Assembly: GCF_036785885.1 (NCBI RefSeq) | Contig: NC_092322.1 | Location: 38,089,994 to 38,153,993 of the forward strand | Source: Coffea arabica | Taxonomy: Eukaryota > Streptophyta > Magnoliopsida > Gentianales > Rubiaceae | DNA length: 64,000 bases | Direction: 5' to 3' | Shown here: piece after piece, positions 32,016-44,117 of the stretch | How positions within the stretch are numbered: position 1 is the first letter of the stretch | Layout: the number at the start of each line of letters is the position of its first letter | Notes under the pieces: model-generated | What the model saw: the letters and a program-made list of their open reading frames with translations, nothing else | What the model was told of the DNA's origin: nothing | Database searches by the model: none | Made by a program: the position numbers and the translations under genes

Positions 32016-33658
32016 TGATAGAGCAATTATTTGGCACATTTTGCATTGTTATTTTTCTTAATTTTGACTACTTACTGTGCCAAATATTGAGGTTTTGCTC
32101 ATATTTCATATTTGTATGAATTGTAGGTGATTGGTATAAAAAGTGCTTTCACGAGGCAAATTTCCAAAAGACTCTCTATTTCATGGCGTGCCCACGCCAG
32201 AAACTGAAAAGTTACACCTAAAAGCCGGCCCCGCGAGATTGACAGCAGCAAAAAGTGAGCAACTAGGGGGGGTTGGGTCCACGTGGACCAGATATATGGG
32301 ATCAGAGCCCTTAGACAAAGCCCTGCTCCTAGAATGTTTTTGAAGGGCGGCGCTACAAATAGAAAAAAAAAAAAAAGAGCAGAGCGACAGGGACGTCCTA
32401 AGCAATTAGATTAGGATCAGCTTTGGCTTTTCTTTTCTTGAGTGTCAGACGTTTGCTTTCTTGGGGGCAGCAATCAGAAAGCCAAATTCACGTCCAATTG
32501 ATACCTTAGCCTTAGTTTTTCTTTTCCCTTTTCGACTTTTAACTCTTGCACTAGACAATTCTTCGTGAGTCTTTTGCTTTGTAATTGCGGCTCCAATATG
32601 AAGACGAAGCCAGGTTTCTCTTTGTTGTTATTTCGATTAATTCACCTTTCCCAATTCCTCGACAATTAATTTCTGGACAATTGTGTGGATGATATTAATC
32701 AAATCACGCGAGTTTGATATGATGAGGAGCGGCTAATTTTCTCCTCTACCCAAAGGTCGACGCGAAGGCGCGGTCCATAATATCTGTGAGATCTAATTGA
32801 ATCTTCATTATTTCTTCCAATTTGTTGCTATTCATGCGTTTCCTGAATTAATTGTTCATGGGTATTTTATTAATTGAATATCAACGGCCGGATATTTGAT
32901 TTAATTTAATAGCCTACTGTCACGTTAATTAAATTGAATCCGTAATTGTTCGTTTAGTTGACAACTAGTGACAACCACCATAATTGATTTTATGTTGGGG
33001 AAACGAAAGATCTAATTTAAATAAACCCTCTTAGCGTGTTTATTGGTTAGGGTTGGATTTTTTCTAGTTTTAATGCAACTGGATGATTAAACTCCTACGG
33101 TCGTACCTAGGGTTATTTTCTGGTTAAAGAAACAGTCAATGGTCGTACCTTGACTGTCGAAAAAGTAAGGAAGAACTGGTTGTCAGAACTTGTTGATAGC
33201 TATAACCAATCTAGTGACGGATGAATGAAATATCTTTGCATCGATGATCATTTAATTGGACCGTGTCTGAGCAGTTGATCCTTTGGGTAGAATTTTATTA
33301 ATTGCTATTTTTAGTAAATCGTACTTGTGGAATTATCTTTTAAATTCTAGTTATTTTATTTTATTTTCATTTACATCCTATTAATCATCCCCCAATTTTA
33401 TTCTATTGACTTGGAAAGAAACAACTTCCTACCCGTTCCCTGTGAAATCGACCCTACTTGCCATTATACGCAAAATTAATATTTTTATAGACAAATTTGG
33501 TATATCGGATCAAACAAACTCTTCGGGAACAGGGTGAATCAAGTAACCTATTGCACACCTAGGGTCCCTGCTCCAGTACTTGGATTTGCTCTATAATTAA
33601 TTGTAGTGGTAATTAGGACTTTTTAGTAATTATTATTGTACAGGTTCGGCACCTGTCA
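32016..33658 (+). repeat. 3' LTR of the Athila-like element
   Basis: This is 1643 bp starting TGATAGAGCAATT and ending GGCACCTGTCA, followed by TSD GTACT at 33,659-33,663. The ORF at 32,143-32,343 has no family features. Confidence 0.93.
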
Positions 33659-33663
33659 GTACT

Positions 33664-33893
33664 TTGCTGCATCAGATATTTCAGGTGGAAATTTGTTTCA
33701 TCTTCTATTTAATTTGGAAAATACGATGTTTGTTTTTATAGGAAAACGCTTTTAGTTGTTTCTGTATAGCAAATTTTATATGTTTCTTTTCCTCGGGCTA
33801 GGCTGATCAGTGAATCCCTCTCAAGAGAGTTCTTAGAGCAATATACAACTATTGTATTTTAGAAGAATCTTGACACCCTTTATGCATGTGGAG
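33664..33893 (+). pseudogene. DNA2-like gene fragment, part 2
   Basis: Right after the TSD the exon resumes with LLHQIFQ (33,664-33,684), giving GT-LLHQIF across the insertion, a stretch containing the conserved His of the DNA2 nuclease. A following exon (about 33,802-33,893) encodes ISESLSREFLEQ and LDTLYACGG and contains TAG at 33,860-33,862 where Gln is likely. The splice phase before this exon does not fit cleanly, another sign of decay. No further DNA2 exons are visible before or after the next insertion at 33,984. Confidence 0.65.
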
Positions 33894-33983
33894 GTAGAAA
33901 TTTTTATTGTTATATCGATATGTAATTTTTATTGTTATATCGCCTTTCTTTGAGGTTTTCAAAACATTAGACACTTTAGGGAT

Positions 33984-35987
33984 TGATAAGAGTATATTTT
34001 ACGTATTTTTAGTGTGCTCTATTAATTAGTTTTGATGTGTTTTATTTAGTTTTATAAATAATTAACTAAGATTCTAGTGAAAATATGCATTTTGTGGTTA
34101 AAGTGTGAAAATTGCATTTCTATGGATTTTTATAGTAAAAATTTCATATTTTGTAGGTATAATGATTCAATCATCAAATAAAGTGCATTGAGAAGATATT
34201 TGGATGATTGAAGATGGATTAAAGTGGTGAAAATAAAATATGAATTGTAAAAGGAGAAATGCAATTTGAATCAAGAAAAGTCAGTTTTGACAACTCTAAC
34301 ACGTTTTGGTATTTTAACTATATCTGGAGCTACACAGATTTCATTGAGGTGATCTTTATACCATTTTGAAGCTAAGAGACGTATCTACATTTGGTATGAA
34401 TTCATCAAAGTCCAATTCAGCCGTTTTCATAGTCCAAAAGTTGAAATACCGAAATTCAACTCAGCTGAGAAATGCAATTTGAGAACAAAAGAATCAAACA
34501 AAAGTCAGCTTTGGCATCTGTTGGTATTTTAGCTAAATCTTAGGTTACATATATTGAATTGAGATGATCTTTATACCATTTTGAATCTAAGAGACGTATC
34601 TACATTTGGTATGAAGATATCAAAGTCCAATTCAGCCGTTTTCATAGTCCAAAACTTGAAATGCCGAAATTCAACTCAGTGGTCCAAAGTTGAAAACAGA
34701 GCTATGACCAGTCTTTGGTATTTTTGTCATATCTTGGTTTAGAGAGCTCCAAATTGGATGATTCTTAAGGCATTGGACATCTATTTCAATGGACTACAAC
34801 TTCTATGTTTTGCACAAGAGCCAATTCAGCTGGCATCATAGAGAAAATAGCAGTTGAAGTTGCCAGATTTTGGTCAGAAATAGCTGCTCTCCACTGGTAC
34901 AACCTATTTTCTCCTTCAATAATTCACAGCTATGGATGAATGTATGACAACCAATTAGCAGCTGTAAAAGGGATATTTCAAGCTTTATTTCCTGACTGCA
35001 TTCATCTATATATAGCGATGGACTTGCAAGATTCAAAATAACTTTGCAAGGTTAGAAAAACTCACCAAAAATGTAGTGTTCACTAGTTTTTCTTAATTCA
35101 TTAGTATAGTATAGGTAGAGTAGTTTATCCTTCTTGTATTTGTAGTTAGATTTGGAAGAAGATTGGAGGAGCAAAGATGGAGAGTTTGAAGCTCATGTGA
35201 CAAGGGTGTCTTCTCTCCTATCACTTTCTCTTTTGTATTTGAATTCATGTTTAACTATAATACAAGTTTGGTATTTGTTTTGACCATGTTTAGTTAAAAT
35301 TTATGCCTAGAGTATGGTGAACTTTCTACATCTTATTTATGATCTTTACTTTGTTATTTGATGATATTATTTTAAGCAAGTTATTTATCATTTTTGCTTT
35401 TCTAATCATGATTAACCGGCCATTAATTTTGATTATCTAAAAGTGTTAAGTTTGCAATGAAAATTGGAATTTAACACTAGTTCAAGGAAGTGATAAACCT
35501 AGGGAATACACTCACGAGAGTAGAGGTGCACCTATGTGGCTTAAGTGACTTGTTCATATAATTTCATAGAAGAAATGAGCTTGTATTTAATTCATAACCA
35601 CGAGAGTAGGTATGGCTTATTTACAAGTATAACTGATTCACTACGAGAATAGGTTTCACATACATAAGGAAATTACGCCATAACTAGCCAAGATAACAAC
35701 ATTCACTTAACCGGTATTCTCATTTGCAAGAGTAGTAAGAAATTCCATATCTCTAGGAGCTTTCTAGTCTTATTTTCATAAATTTTATATTTTGGGTAGT
35801 CTAAGTAATAAAGGAGTTTGAAAACATCGGTAATTGCAATCTTCTCTGTGGAATCGACCCTTAATACTCTACACTCGCTCACAATTCGTATACTTGCGAT
35901 AAATCGCGTGTGGGGTATTTAGGAGCTTATAAATGTAAAACTTGATTGGGATGAGCTTAATATTATATGTATACCCCACGCACGTCA
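33984..35987 (+). repeat. 5' LTR of the non-autonomous Athila-related element
   Basis: This is 2004 bp from TGATAAGAGTATATTT to CGCACGTCA. It contains an internal direct duplication of roughly 190 bp (about 34,270-34,465 and 34,495-34,680) that includes CCAATTCAGCCGTTTTCATA in both copies; the 3' LTR has the same structure. Confidence 0.93.
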
Positions 35988-35993
35988 AGTTTT

Positions 35994-36011
35994 TGGCGCT
36001 GTTGCCGGGGA
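35994..36011 (+). other. Primer binding site, tRNA-Asp type
   Basis: TGGCGCTGTTGCCGGGGA begins six bases after the LTR and is identical to the site at 22,434-22,451. Confidence 0.8.
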
Positions 36012-36206
36012 AGATTTGTCAATATCGGTGCTAAGAGCAACTTTATTAATTTAGATATTTTTAATTGTTTTTCTTGTGTTTATTGTGTCTATTGTCTCAA
36101 TTTTTGTTTTTAGTGTCTTTGTGAGTTTTTATGTTTTTTTTTATTTTTTTATGTTAGAGTTATCTATTCTTCTTGACTAAACTTGTTTTTGAGTTATTTT
36201 AAAGAC

Positions 36207-36617
36207 ATGTTTAGGGGATCAAGGAGAGTAGAAAATATAGGGAGACAATGCATAAGAAGTGGAAGATCGGCAATGGATGGTTACCAAGTGCACAACTCCT
36301 TCAATAGAGGTAATCAAGAAATTACCGAAGGTATGTCTTTCAAAAATGGTTTAAAGTGTTTAAAGGCTAAATTTGATGTTATAATGTTAAAAGTGCAAAT
36401 GGACATCATGATGCATGAGATTGAGGAAAAAAGGAATGTTAATGCTTTTAATTCTAATCAAATGATTTGTGACTTGTGTGGAGGTTATCATGCTATTCAT
36501 ACATGTAGACAAGCACAAAATGTGGATTATTATGATGAATTTGGGCATTGCAATCCTTATCTTGATCAATATGGTCCTAATTGGGACAATTCTTGTGCTT
36601 ATGGTTGGGATAATTAA
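36207..36617 (+). CDS. Short gag-like ORF with a zinc knuckle
   Basis: It has about 136 codons from ATG at 36,207 (the open frame extends to 36,183). The N-terminus is basic (FRGSRRVENIGRQCIRSGR). A CCHC-type knuckle CDLCGGYHAIHTC lies at about residues 88-100, followed by a Tyr/Asn/Asp-rich stretch (NPYLDQYGPNWDN) that resembles the region after the knuckle in Athila gag. No capsid domain is visible, so it looks like gag with its middle deleted. It could have bound element RNA; function is not established. Confidence 0.55.
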   Translation: MFRGSRRVENIGRQCIRSGRSAMDGYQVHNSFNRGNQEITEGMSFKNGLKCLKAKFDVIMLKVQMDIMMHEIEEKRNVNAFNSNQMICDLCGGYHAIHTCRQAQNVDYYDEFGHCNPYLDQYGPNWDNSCAYGWDN

Positions 36618-36695
36618 TGTGCTAATAGTGCTTCTTTTTGTTTATATGATTACCAATCTGAATGTGTCCACTATGAATCAAAACCATTTTGGGAA

Positions 36696-37376
36696 TTGGC
36701 AATAGAGAAGTTAGCTAATGCGCCTCTACCATGGGAATTAGAAAGTGAATCATTAGCTAATGATTCTAATGCATTTTGGCAACTAGCTGTAGAAAATTCT
36801 TCTAATCAATTTGATTTAGCCATAGAAAAGCTAGCTAATGTGACTTCCGATCGTCTTGATAGGATTGAGGAAAGATTAGATGAATTAATCTCTCACTTTT
36901 GTAGAATACAAGAACAATTACATGTATTGTGTGAAGTTATTTCTTCTAATAATATACAAAATAACCCTATTATGAATGGTGGGAATGTTGTAAGTGAAAA
37001 TGGATTATATTTTGATCAAAATGATGAATCCAATTTGTGTTTCAATGAGAAAATGTCCATTTCACAAGATAGTACATTTGGAGCTAACATTGAACCTCAA
37101 GAGGTGAGCCTTAACGACTCATTTTTCACTCCTCTTGAGGAATGTGTTGATTGTATAGATTCTAAAGGTATTATAGCCCAAGAAATTTATGTAGATGTTC
37201 CTTTGGTGAGTACTCAAGTGGTGCATGTTCAAGATAATATCTATGACTCACTTGAGATAGGTAAGCTTCTTCCACCTCTCATATCATTTGAACATGTGGC
37301 TTTTGCTATTAAGCCACCTTTTAATGATCCACCACAACCAAAATTGGTGAATTATTCATTAACAAAGCCTCCTTGA
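36696..37376 (+). CDS. Unrecognised 226-aa ORF of the non-autonomous element
   Basis: The family is not recognised. The first 75 residues repeat EKLAN and ESLAN units and look helical or coiled (RLDRIEERLDELISHF). The remainder is acidic and ends in YSLTKPP. The same ending occurs on the minus strand at 61,263 onward in the related element, so the protein end is conserved between two copies. It lies 78 bp after the gag-like ORF and 49 bp before the 15-nt TGGGAGG motif. The start is the first Met in frame and uncertain. Confidence 0.5.
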   Translation: MAIEKLANAPLPWELESESLANDSNAFWQLAVENSSNQFDLAIEKLANVTSDRLDRIEERLDELISHFCRIQEQLHVLCEVISSNNIQNNPIMNGGNVVSENGLYFDQNDESNLCFNEKMSISQDSTFGANIEPQEVSLNDSFFTPLEECVDCIDSKGIIAQEIYVDVPLVSTQVVHVQDNIYDSLEIGKLLPPLISFEHVAFAIKPPFNDPPQPKLVNYSLTKPP

Positions 37377-37425
37377 GAAATGAGGTGCAAAAGTTGACCC
37401 AACGACTATAAACAAAAGCGATAAT

Positions 37426-37440
37426 TGGGAGGCAACCCAA
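37426..37440 (+). other. TGGGAGGCAACCCAA motif, second copy
   Basis: It sits 49 bp after the stop of the 226-aa ORF, matching the placement after pol at 27,740. Confidence 0.7.
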
Positions 37441-38537
37441 TGTTTTGACTATTTTATTTTGTATGATTTCATGTTTAAATTATGTGTTGAGTTATTTTGT
37501 GTTTTTCGTTTCTTTCTCATTTTCCATCTTTAGGTTAATATTACTAATGATTATCAAATGGAATGCATGAAACATTGGAGATAAGTAGACAATGGTTCGT
37601 GAACTGCATGCTTTGATATTTCGATCGCAACAATAGGGGAGTATTTTTTTTCTTTATCTTGATTTTCCTTTTTACACATTGAGGACAATGTGCATGTTAA
37701 GTGTGGGGGGAAATTTGAGATTACATACATTGTATGTGATTGACTTGTTGGTTGCAAATATTGGACTTGTGTTTAAATTCAAAATTTTTTTAAAATCTTG
37801 TCCAAATTTGCGAATTTGCCCCAAAAAGTTTCAAATTTTTTTCAATTTTATCCAAAGGGGTAACAAGTTCCTTACCATTAGTAGTTCAAATTCCTTCTAC
37901 ATTTGAGATAAATATATGTGATTTAAAAACTTCTTTTCTCACTTAATCTGGAAATAACTATTATGTGATTATAATTTGTACATTTATAGGAAAGTATATC
38001 TTGTAAAGTGGAGAAAATTATGCCTATTTAATTTTTATTTGATTTTATAAGTTAAATGATAAATATAGTCAATAAGTGCAATACTCTTCTCATGATTATT
38101 CTTTTGGGGAAATTATTATTATCTTTGCTATTAAAAAAAAGAAAAAAATGGAAAGAAAAAAATGAAAAAAAAGAAGAAAAAAAAAGATTTGTTCTACTCC
38201 AATGATTCTTGTACTTAGTAACCGGGTGTCTTCATCTAAAAATGTCGACTTTCGCATAAAATGGTACTTAAATTAAGAGTATGCAAAGCAACTTGAGTAT
38301 GTGAAGTGGTGAATAACCGGTGATTTTCATCTAAAAATGTCGATCCTCGCGTCAAAAGGCATTCTCACGTCTTAAGTAATATTTAGCTATGTTATATGAA
38401 TAAATATCTTTTTAAACAGAATAAAAAAATGATCATGAATTTAGGAAGCATTATTATTAACCATATGAGTTACTTACTTGTAAGATTGAGTAAGGATGAA
38501 CAATTAATTTGAATTTGTTATAATGACGGTATAATAG
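37441..38537 (+). other. 3' non-coding body of the non-autonomous element, left of the nested array
   Basis: No gene is seen. It includes a purine-rich A/G run (38,133-38,186), mirrored in sequence type at 59,521-59,580 of the minus-strand relative, and two short AAAATGTCGA repeats (near 38,240 and 38,332). The body resumes at 48,985 and ends with the purine-rich AAGTATGGGGGTATT before the 3' LTR. Confidence 0.6.
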
Positions 38538-40414
38538 TGTGACAACCCGTAAATTCCTCTTAATAATTTTCTTAGGGTTTATCCCCTTTAATGGCATGTT
38601 TTTTGCATTTTCTGGCTTAGGAAAAATTTTCTTGGTGAATTTTATGAGTAATTATGTTTTTAGATGATTTTTCTAGTATTGGAGAGTTTTTGAAAAATTA
38701 AGGATATATATCGGACGTGGGACCCACTAGTGCGAAAAGTTCGGAAAAATTCGGCCAATTAGGTTAAGTTTTGGATACTGGTTGAAATTTATCGGGTGTT
38801 AAGAGATAAGTAGAGGATGAGAGGTGATTGATGTGAGAGGAAAACAAAAGGATAGACTTGCATTAATGGAGGTGACAAGTGTCACCATGAGATTGGATAT
38901 AACTTTTTGACTACTATTCCATGTTTTACCCTTTGATTAAATAAACCAAAAACTAACCAAAAATCACCATTTTTATCTCTCTCTTGGCCGGCCACCTTGA
39001 GCATAAGAAGGAAGAGAACTCTTCAAAGTTTTGTCTACCATCTAGCTCAAATCCTCCAAAACAATTGCTTGATCTTGTTTCTACTCCATAAAACCCCTCC
39101 ATTTGGTGTTAGTAAGTGATTTGGTGAAGTGTTTAAGGAAGCTAAGGTGTCCAACAACTCTTCCTCTCTTGTTTACTAGGTGAGTGGTGTTTGAACTTTC
39201 TCCTACACTTAATGAAGCTTAATTTGTGCCTAGTGGGAGCTAAAGTGATGAAATATGTGGTTTATTTCTTGGTTTTGGATGAATTGATGAAGTTTTCAAT
39301 TTATTGATGAATTTTCTGGTTTAATATGAATGTAATGTTGTGGCTATCCTTGATGATGGGAACTGATGTTTAATGACTCTAGTAGGTGTATAGGATAGAT
39401 GATTGTAACCAATTTCTGGTTTGGAAGGAATTTGAGAAAGTTAGGGTTTTATATCCCCAATTCTGTCCGGTTTTGTATCTCATGGTTAGAGGCTGAATTG
39501 GCCTTGGCTTAAAACATGAAAGTTGTAGGTATTGATGTTTTACAGGTTCCTGTAAATTTCAGGTCAATCGGAGTAGTGTAGAATGAGATAAGTCGAAAAT
39601 ACCGAGACTGGTCTAGGAAGGGGTGCTGCGAACAGGGTTGCCTTTTCACTCAATTTGACCGTGACTTTTCACCCTGATCCTCATCGAATTAGATTTTGGC
39701 CAAAACATGAAAGTTGTAGCCAAGGCTATAAAATAGTTTCCTGTAAATGTTCAGCTTGATCCGACCACTGTAGCATGTGAAATGACCGGAATACCCTTGA
39801 CTATTTTCGAAACCTGTTTCGCGCCCAGATTTCTGTTTTCGTGTAGTCTTCCATTTTCGACCATGAAACTGCACGATTTGGCCTTTGAGGTCTTCTGATG
39901 AAATGTAGCTTGATGTCCTAGCTACCATATGCCTTTGGAATTTCGGAATTTGGACCTGTATAGACTGAGTTGTACTGATTACAGCAAAATGCAGTTTGCA
40001 AACCTGTTATTGCGGTTCAGGTTTGGTATTTTGCATATTTGACCTAGTTGTACTAGGAATTGGACTGAGTGACCTTCTACATTGTTGTAGCCCTGGTTCT
40101 TAGCTTCGAAACGGTGGGTCTTACACCCTCATCCGATAATCGTAGTGAAATTGGTGCCATTACCGCAAAATAAGGACAAAACTATTTTTTATTCAGGGCC
40201 AAAGCTAATGCCATTTCTTGAATTTCTGGTTACTCATGATGCTTGTATATGCATGTGAAACCCTATTGGGGTTGTGATTTTGACTTGTTTACGCTCGTGG
40301 GTATGTTCCGGAACGTATTTGATCGACGTGAACTGATCCGTAGTCCTGGCGAGAGCTGGGCAGGCAATCCGCTAACCCCTTTGGTTCGCCTTAGGGGAAA
40401 GTGGGGCTGTCACA
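38538..40414 (+). repeat. LTR 1 of the array (short form, 1877 bp)
   Basis: It starts TGTGACAACCCG and ends GGGGCTGTCACA. It lacks the segment between two TTGTGATT words that is present in LTR 3; a single TTGTGATT remains at 40,272-40,279. Confidence 0.92.
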
Positions 40415-40416
40415 AG

Positions 40417-40428
40417 TGGTATCAGAGC
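40417..40428 (+). other. Primer binding site of body 1 (tRNA-Met)
   Basis: TGGTATCAGAGC lies two bases after LTR 1; the equivalent in body 2 is at 44,120-44,131. Confidence 0.9.
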
Positions 40429-40934
40429 CACTTCGCGTGGTCTCTGCGCGGAGTGAGACTGGGCCAAGTGGTGTTGTGGTCCTAATTTCATGAATATGTC
40501 TAAGTGCTCGTTTGAGCATAAGTTATGAACCGGGTATGTGATAAGTGTACGAATCTTTATCATGGGACTCGAGAAAGTTAGGTATGTATGTCGGGTAGGA
40601 ATCTTTAATAAGGATGGTTTACTCTTGGGACCGGCCGGCTCGAGTTGTGAATTATCTTAGATGGGATTCTGGCGCCCGGATACGAAAGATATGAGGGCCT
40701 AGGTTAGAAAGGATTTGGTGAACTAGAAAGGCCATTCCTCGGTGGATCGTTTATGTTTGTACTTGACTTAACTGGCTGTATATATGTGTGTGGCTTAATT
40801 TTGACCGGCTTATATATATATGTTTGATCCTGTTTGGAATGTATAAATGTGTGTTATCATAAAAGTTTTGAGTGTTACTCACATGCATCGTGCTTATTTT
40901 GGTTTAGTATTATTGCCTAGACCAAGTAAAACTC

Positions 40935-42243
40935 ATGGAAGGTACACGGAGTGGTCGGGGACGTGGGCGCAGAACTAGACAACCCACACCGGTTAGGGGT
41001 ACGGGGGAAACCTCTACTGGACCCAATCTGGAACCGCAAGTAAACCCTAATGTGCAAATAGCTGCTGCTATGTAGCAAATGACAAACTTGCTAGCACAGG
41101 TGGTGCAGCAACAGGGCCAAAACCCAAACCCTAACCCTGGAAACCCTGGTAACCATATCGAGAGCGAAGACAGAGCTCTCGAACGATTCCAAATGTTCGC
41201 TCCGCCAAAATTTGTTGGGGGACCCGACCCAGACGTTGCCGAAAGATGGCTTGAAAAGATGGTGGATATATTTGCAACCCTACACTACCCTGACGAACGG
41301 CAGGTGACTTTTGCCTTGTTCCAGCTTGAGGGGGCTGCCCGTTCCTGGTGGAACTTAATTCGGCAGAAGTGGGAACGAGAACAGACACCTAGGACTTGGG
41401 TGAATTTCATCAGAGAGTTCAATGCGAAGTTTTTCCCTCCTCTAGTTTAGGAGAGGAAGGAAGACGAGTTCATACGACTCCGCCAAGGAGCTCAAACTGT
41501 GGCGGAATATGAGAGCCAGTTCACCCGCCTATCCAAATTTGCGCCCGAACTCATCATGACCGAGCAACGAAAAATACGGCGATTTGTCCAGGGCCTGAAC
41601 GTAGAAATCCAGAAGGATCTCGCGGCAGCCCAAATTAACGCCTTCAGCGAAGCAGTGGAGAAGGCACAACGAGTAGAGAATGCTAAGCTCCAGGTGAAAA
41701 ACTTCCAGGCGAAAAAGAGGGGATTTCCTGGAAGTAGTTCGGGGCAGGGGGATGAAAGTACCCCTCCCAAGTTTGGGCGGGGAACGGGAGGAGTAAGGAT
41801 GCCGGGAGTGTCACAAGAGAGCCCGTCAAGAGGAGGCTCGGCTTCTGTAGCACGCGGACCCTGCGGGTATTGCGGAAAATTAAACCACTCGGAGGACAAT
41901 TGCTGGAAGAAAGGAGGAAAATGCTTGCTCTGTGGGAGTGCCGAACATCAAATTGCTAACTGTCCAGCTCGCCTGCGCGAGCGGCAAGGGACTCTGCCAC
42001 CAACTACGACCAACCCTGCCCAGTCGAAGGGGGACAAGGATGGATCGAAAGTGTCCTCTCGGGTGTACTCCTTAGAACAACATCAAATCTTTGACCCATT
42101 AGAGGACGTGGAAGGTAAGAATTTACTGAACCTGGCCAGTGAAGAGGGTACAGATTTGTTAGCTAAGTATAATGCTCAATTTAATCCCGGAGTAGTCAAT
42201 GATAAGGAATTTCGAGGACGAAATTCTTTTAAGGGGGAGAGAG
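40935..42243 (+). pseudogene. gag of body 1, pol deleted
   Basis: It is homologous to the gag half of 5726-10,324, with the GRGRGRG-rich start, capsid region (ERFQMFAPPKFVGGPDPDV) and two CCHC knuckles (CGYCGKLNHSEDNC and CLLCGSAEHQIANC). TAG at 41,073-41,075 replaces the CAG present in the intact relative, and a second TAG is at 41,448-41,450. After YSLEQHQ the sequence jumps to a fragment equivalent to LAKYNAQ near the end of protease, then directly to the segment before the polypurine tract. The protease active site, reverse transcriptase, RNase H and integrase are all absent. Confidence 0.9.
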
Positions 42244-44117
42244 TGCGAGAACCCGTAAATTCCTCTTAATAATTTTCCTAGGGTTTATCCCCTTTAATGG
42301 CATGTTTTCTGCATTTTTTGGCTTAGGAAAAATTTTCCTGGTGAATTTTATGAGTAATTATGTTTTTAGATGATTTTTCTAGTATTGGAGAGTTTTTGAA
42401 AACTTAAGGATATATATCAGACGTGGGACCCACTAGTGCGAAAAGTTCGGAAAAATTCGGCCAATTAGGTTAAGTTTTGGATACTGGTTGAAATTTATCG
42501 GGTGTTAAGAGATAAGTAGAGGATGAGAGGTGATTGATGTGAGAGGAAACAAAAGGATAGACTTGCATTAATGGAGGTGACAAGTGTCACCATGAGATTG
42601 GATATAATTTTTTGACTACTATTCCATGTTTTACCCTTTGATTAAATAAACCAAAAACTAACCAAAAATCACCATTTTTATCTCTCTCTTGGCCGGCCAC
42701 CTTGAGCATAAGAAGGAAGAGAACTCTTCAAAGTTTTGTCTACCATCTAGCTCAAATCCTCCAAAACAATTGTTTGATCTTGTTTCTACTCCATAAAACC
42801 CCTCCATTTGGTGTTAGTAAGTGATTTGGTGAAGTGTTTAAGGAAGCCAAGGTGTCCAACAACTCTTCCTCTCTTGTTTACTAGGTGAGTGGTGTTTGAA
42901 CTTTCTCCTACACTTAATGAAGCTTAATTTGTGCCTAGTGGGAGCTAAAGTGATGAAATATGTGGTTTATTTCTTGGTTTTGGATGAATTGATGAAGTTT
43001 TCAATTTATTGATGAATTTTCTGGTTTAATATGAATGTAATGTTGTGGCTATCCTTGATGATGGGAAGTGATGTTTAATGACTCTAGTAGGTGTATAGGA
43101 TAGATGATTGTAACCAATTTCTGGTTTGGAAGGAATTTGAGAAAGTTAGGGTTTTATATCCCCAATTCTGTCCGGTTTTGTATCTCATGGTTAGAGGCCG
43201 AATTGGCCTTGGCTTAAAACATGAAAGTTGTAGGTATTGATGTTTTAATGGTTCCTGTAAATTTCAGGTCAATCGGAGTAGTGTAGAATGAGATAAGTCG
43301 AAAATACCGAGACTAGTCTAGGAAGGGGTGCTGCGAACAGGGTTGCCTTTTCACTCAATTTGACCGTGACTTTTCACCCTGATACTCACCGAATTTGATT
43401 TTAGCCAACACATGAAAGTTGTAGCCAAGGCTATAAAATAGTTGCCTGTAAATTTTCAGCTTGATCCGACCACTATAGCATGTGAAATGACCGAAATACC
43501 CTGGACTGTTTTCGAAACCTGTTTCGCGCCCAGATTTCTGTTTTCGTGTAGTCTTCCATTTTCGACCATGAAAATGCACGATTTGGCCTTTGAGGTCTTC
43601 TGATGAAATGTAGCTTGATGTCCTAGCTACCATATGCCTTTGGAATTTCGGAATTTGGACCTGTATAGACTGAGTTGTACTGATTATAGCAAAATGCAGT
43701 TTGCAAACCTGTTATTGCGGTTCGTGTTTGGTATTTTGCATATTTGACCTAGTTGTACTAGGAATTGGACTGAGTGACCTTCTACATTGTTGTAGCCCTG
43801 GCTCTTAGTTTCGAAACGGTGGGTCTTACACTCTCATCCGATAATCGTAGTGAAATTGGTGCCATTACCTCAAAATAAGGACAACTATTTTTTATTCAGG
43901 GCCAAAGCTAATGCCATTTCTTGAATTTCTGGTTACTCATGATGCTTGTATATGCATGCGAAACCCTATTGGGGTTGTGATTTTGACTTGTTTACGCGCG
44001 TGGGTATGTTCCGGAACGTATTAGATCGACGTGAACTGATCCGTAGTCCTGGCGAGAGCTGGGCAGGCAGTCCGCTAACCCCTTTGGTTCGCCTTAGGGG
44101 AAAGTGGGGCTGTCACA
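42244..44117 (+). repeat. LTR 2 of the array (short form, 1874 bp)
   Basis: It starts TGCGAGAACCC and ends GGGCTGTCACA. It has the same 1161-bp deletion as LTR 1 (remaining TTGTGATT at 43,975-43,982). In its first 100 bp it matches LTR 3 at about four sites where LTR 1 differs. Confidence 0.92.

Larger units (their letters stand above)
20793..33658 (+). mobile_element. Athila-like Ty3/gypsy LTR retrotransposon, degenerate
   Basis: This is a 12,866-bp element. It has LTRs of 1636 and 1643 bp, a tRNA-Asp-type primer site, broken gag, protease, reverse transcriptase, integrase, a long GC-rich insert, a post-pol ORF and a polypurine tract, which is the layout of the Athila lineage. The TSD is GTACT (20,788-20,792 and 33,659-33,663). 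The first base of the 5' LTR reads C instead of T (CGATAGAG against TGATAGAG). It carries many stops and lacks the RNase H core, so it is not autonomous. It is inserted in the sense direction inside a DNA2-like exon. Confidence 0.93.

Noticed and set aside
37554-37757. Antisense ORF in the non-autonomous Athila element
   Set aside because: It is short and featureless, in the 3' non-coding body, and has no counterpart in the minus-strand relative.
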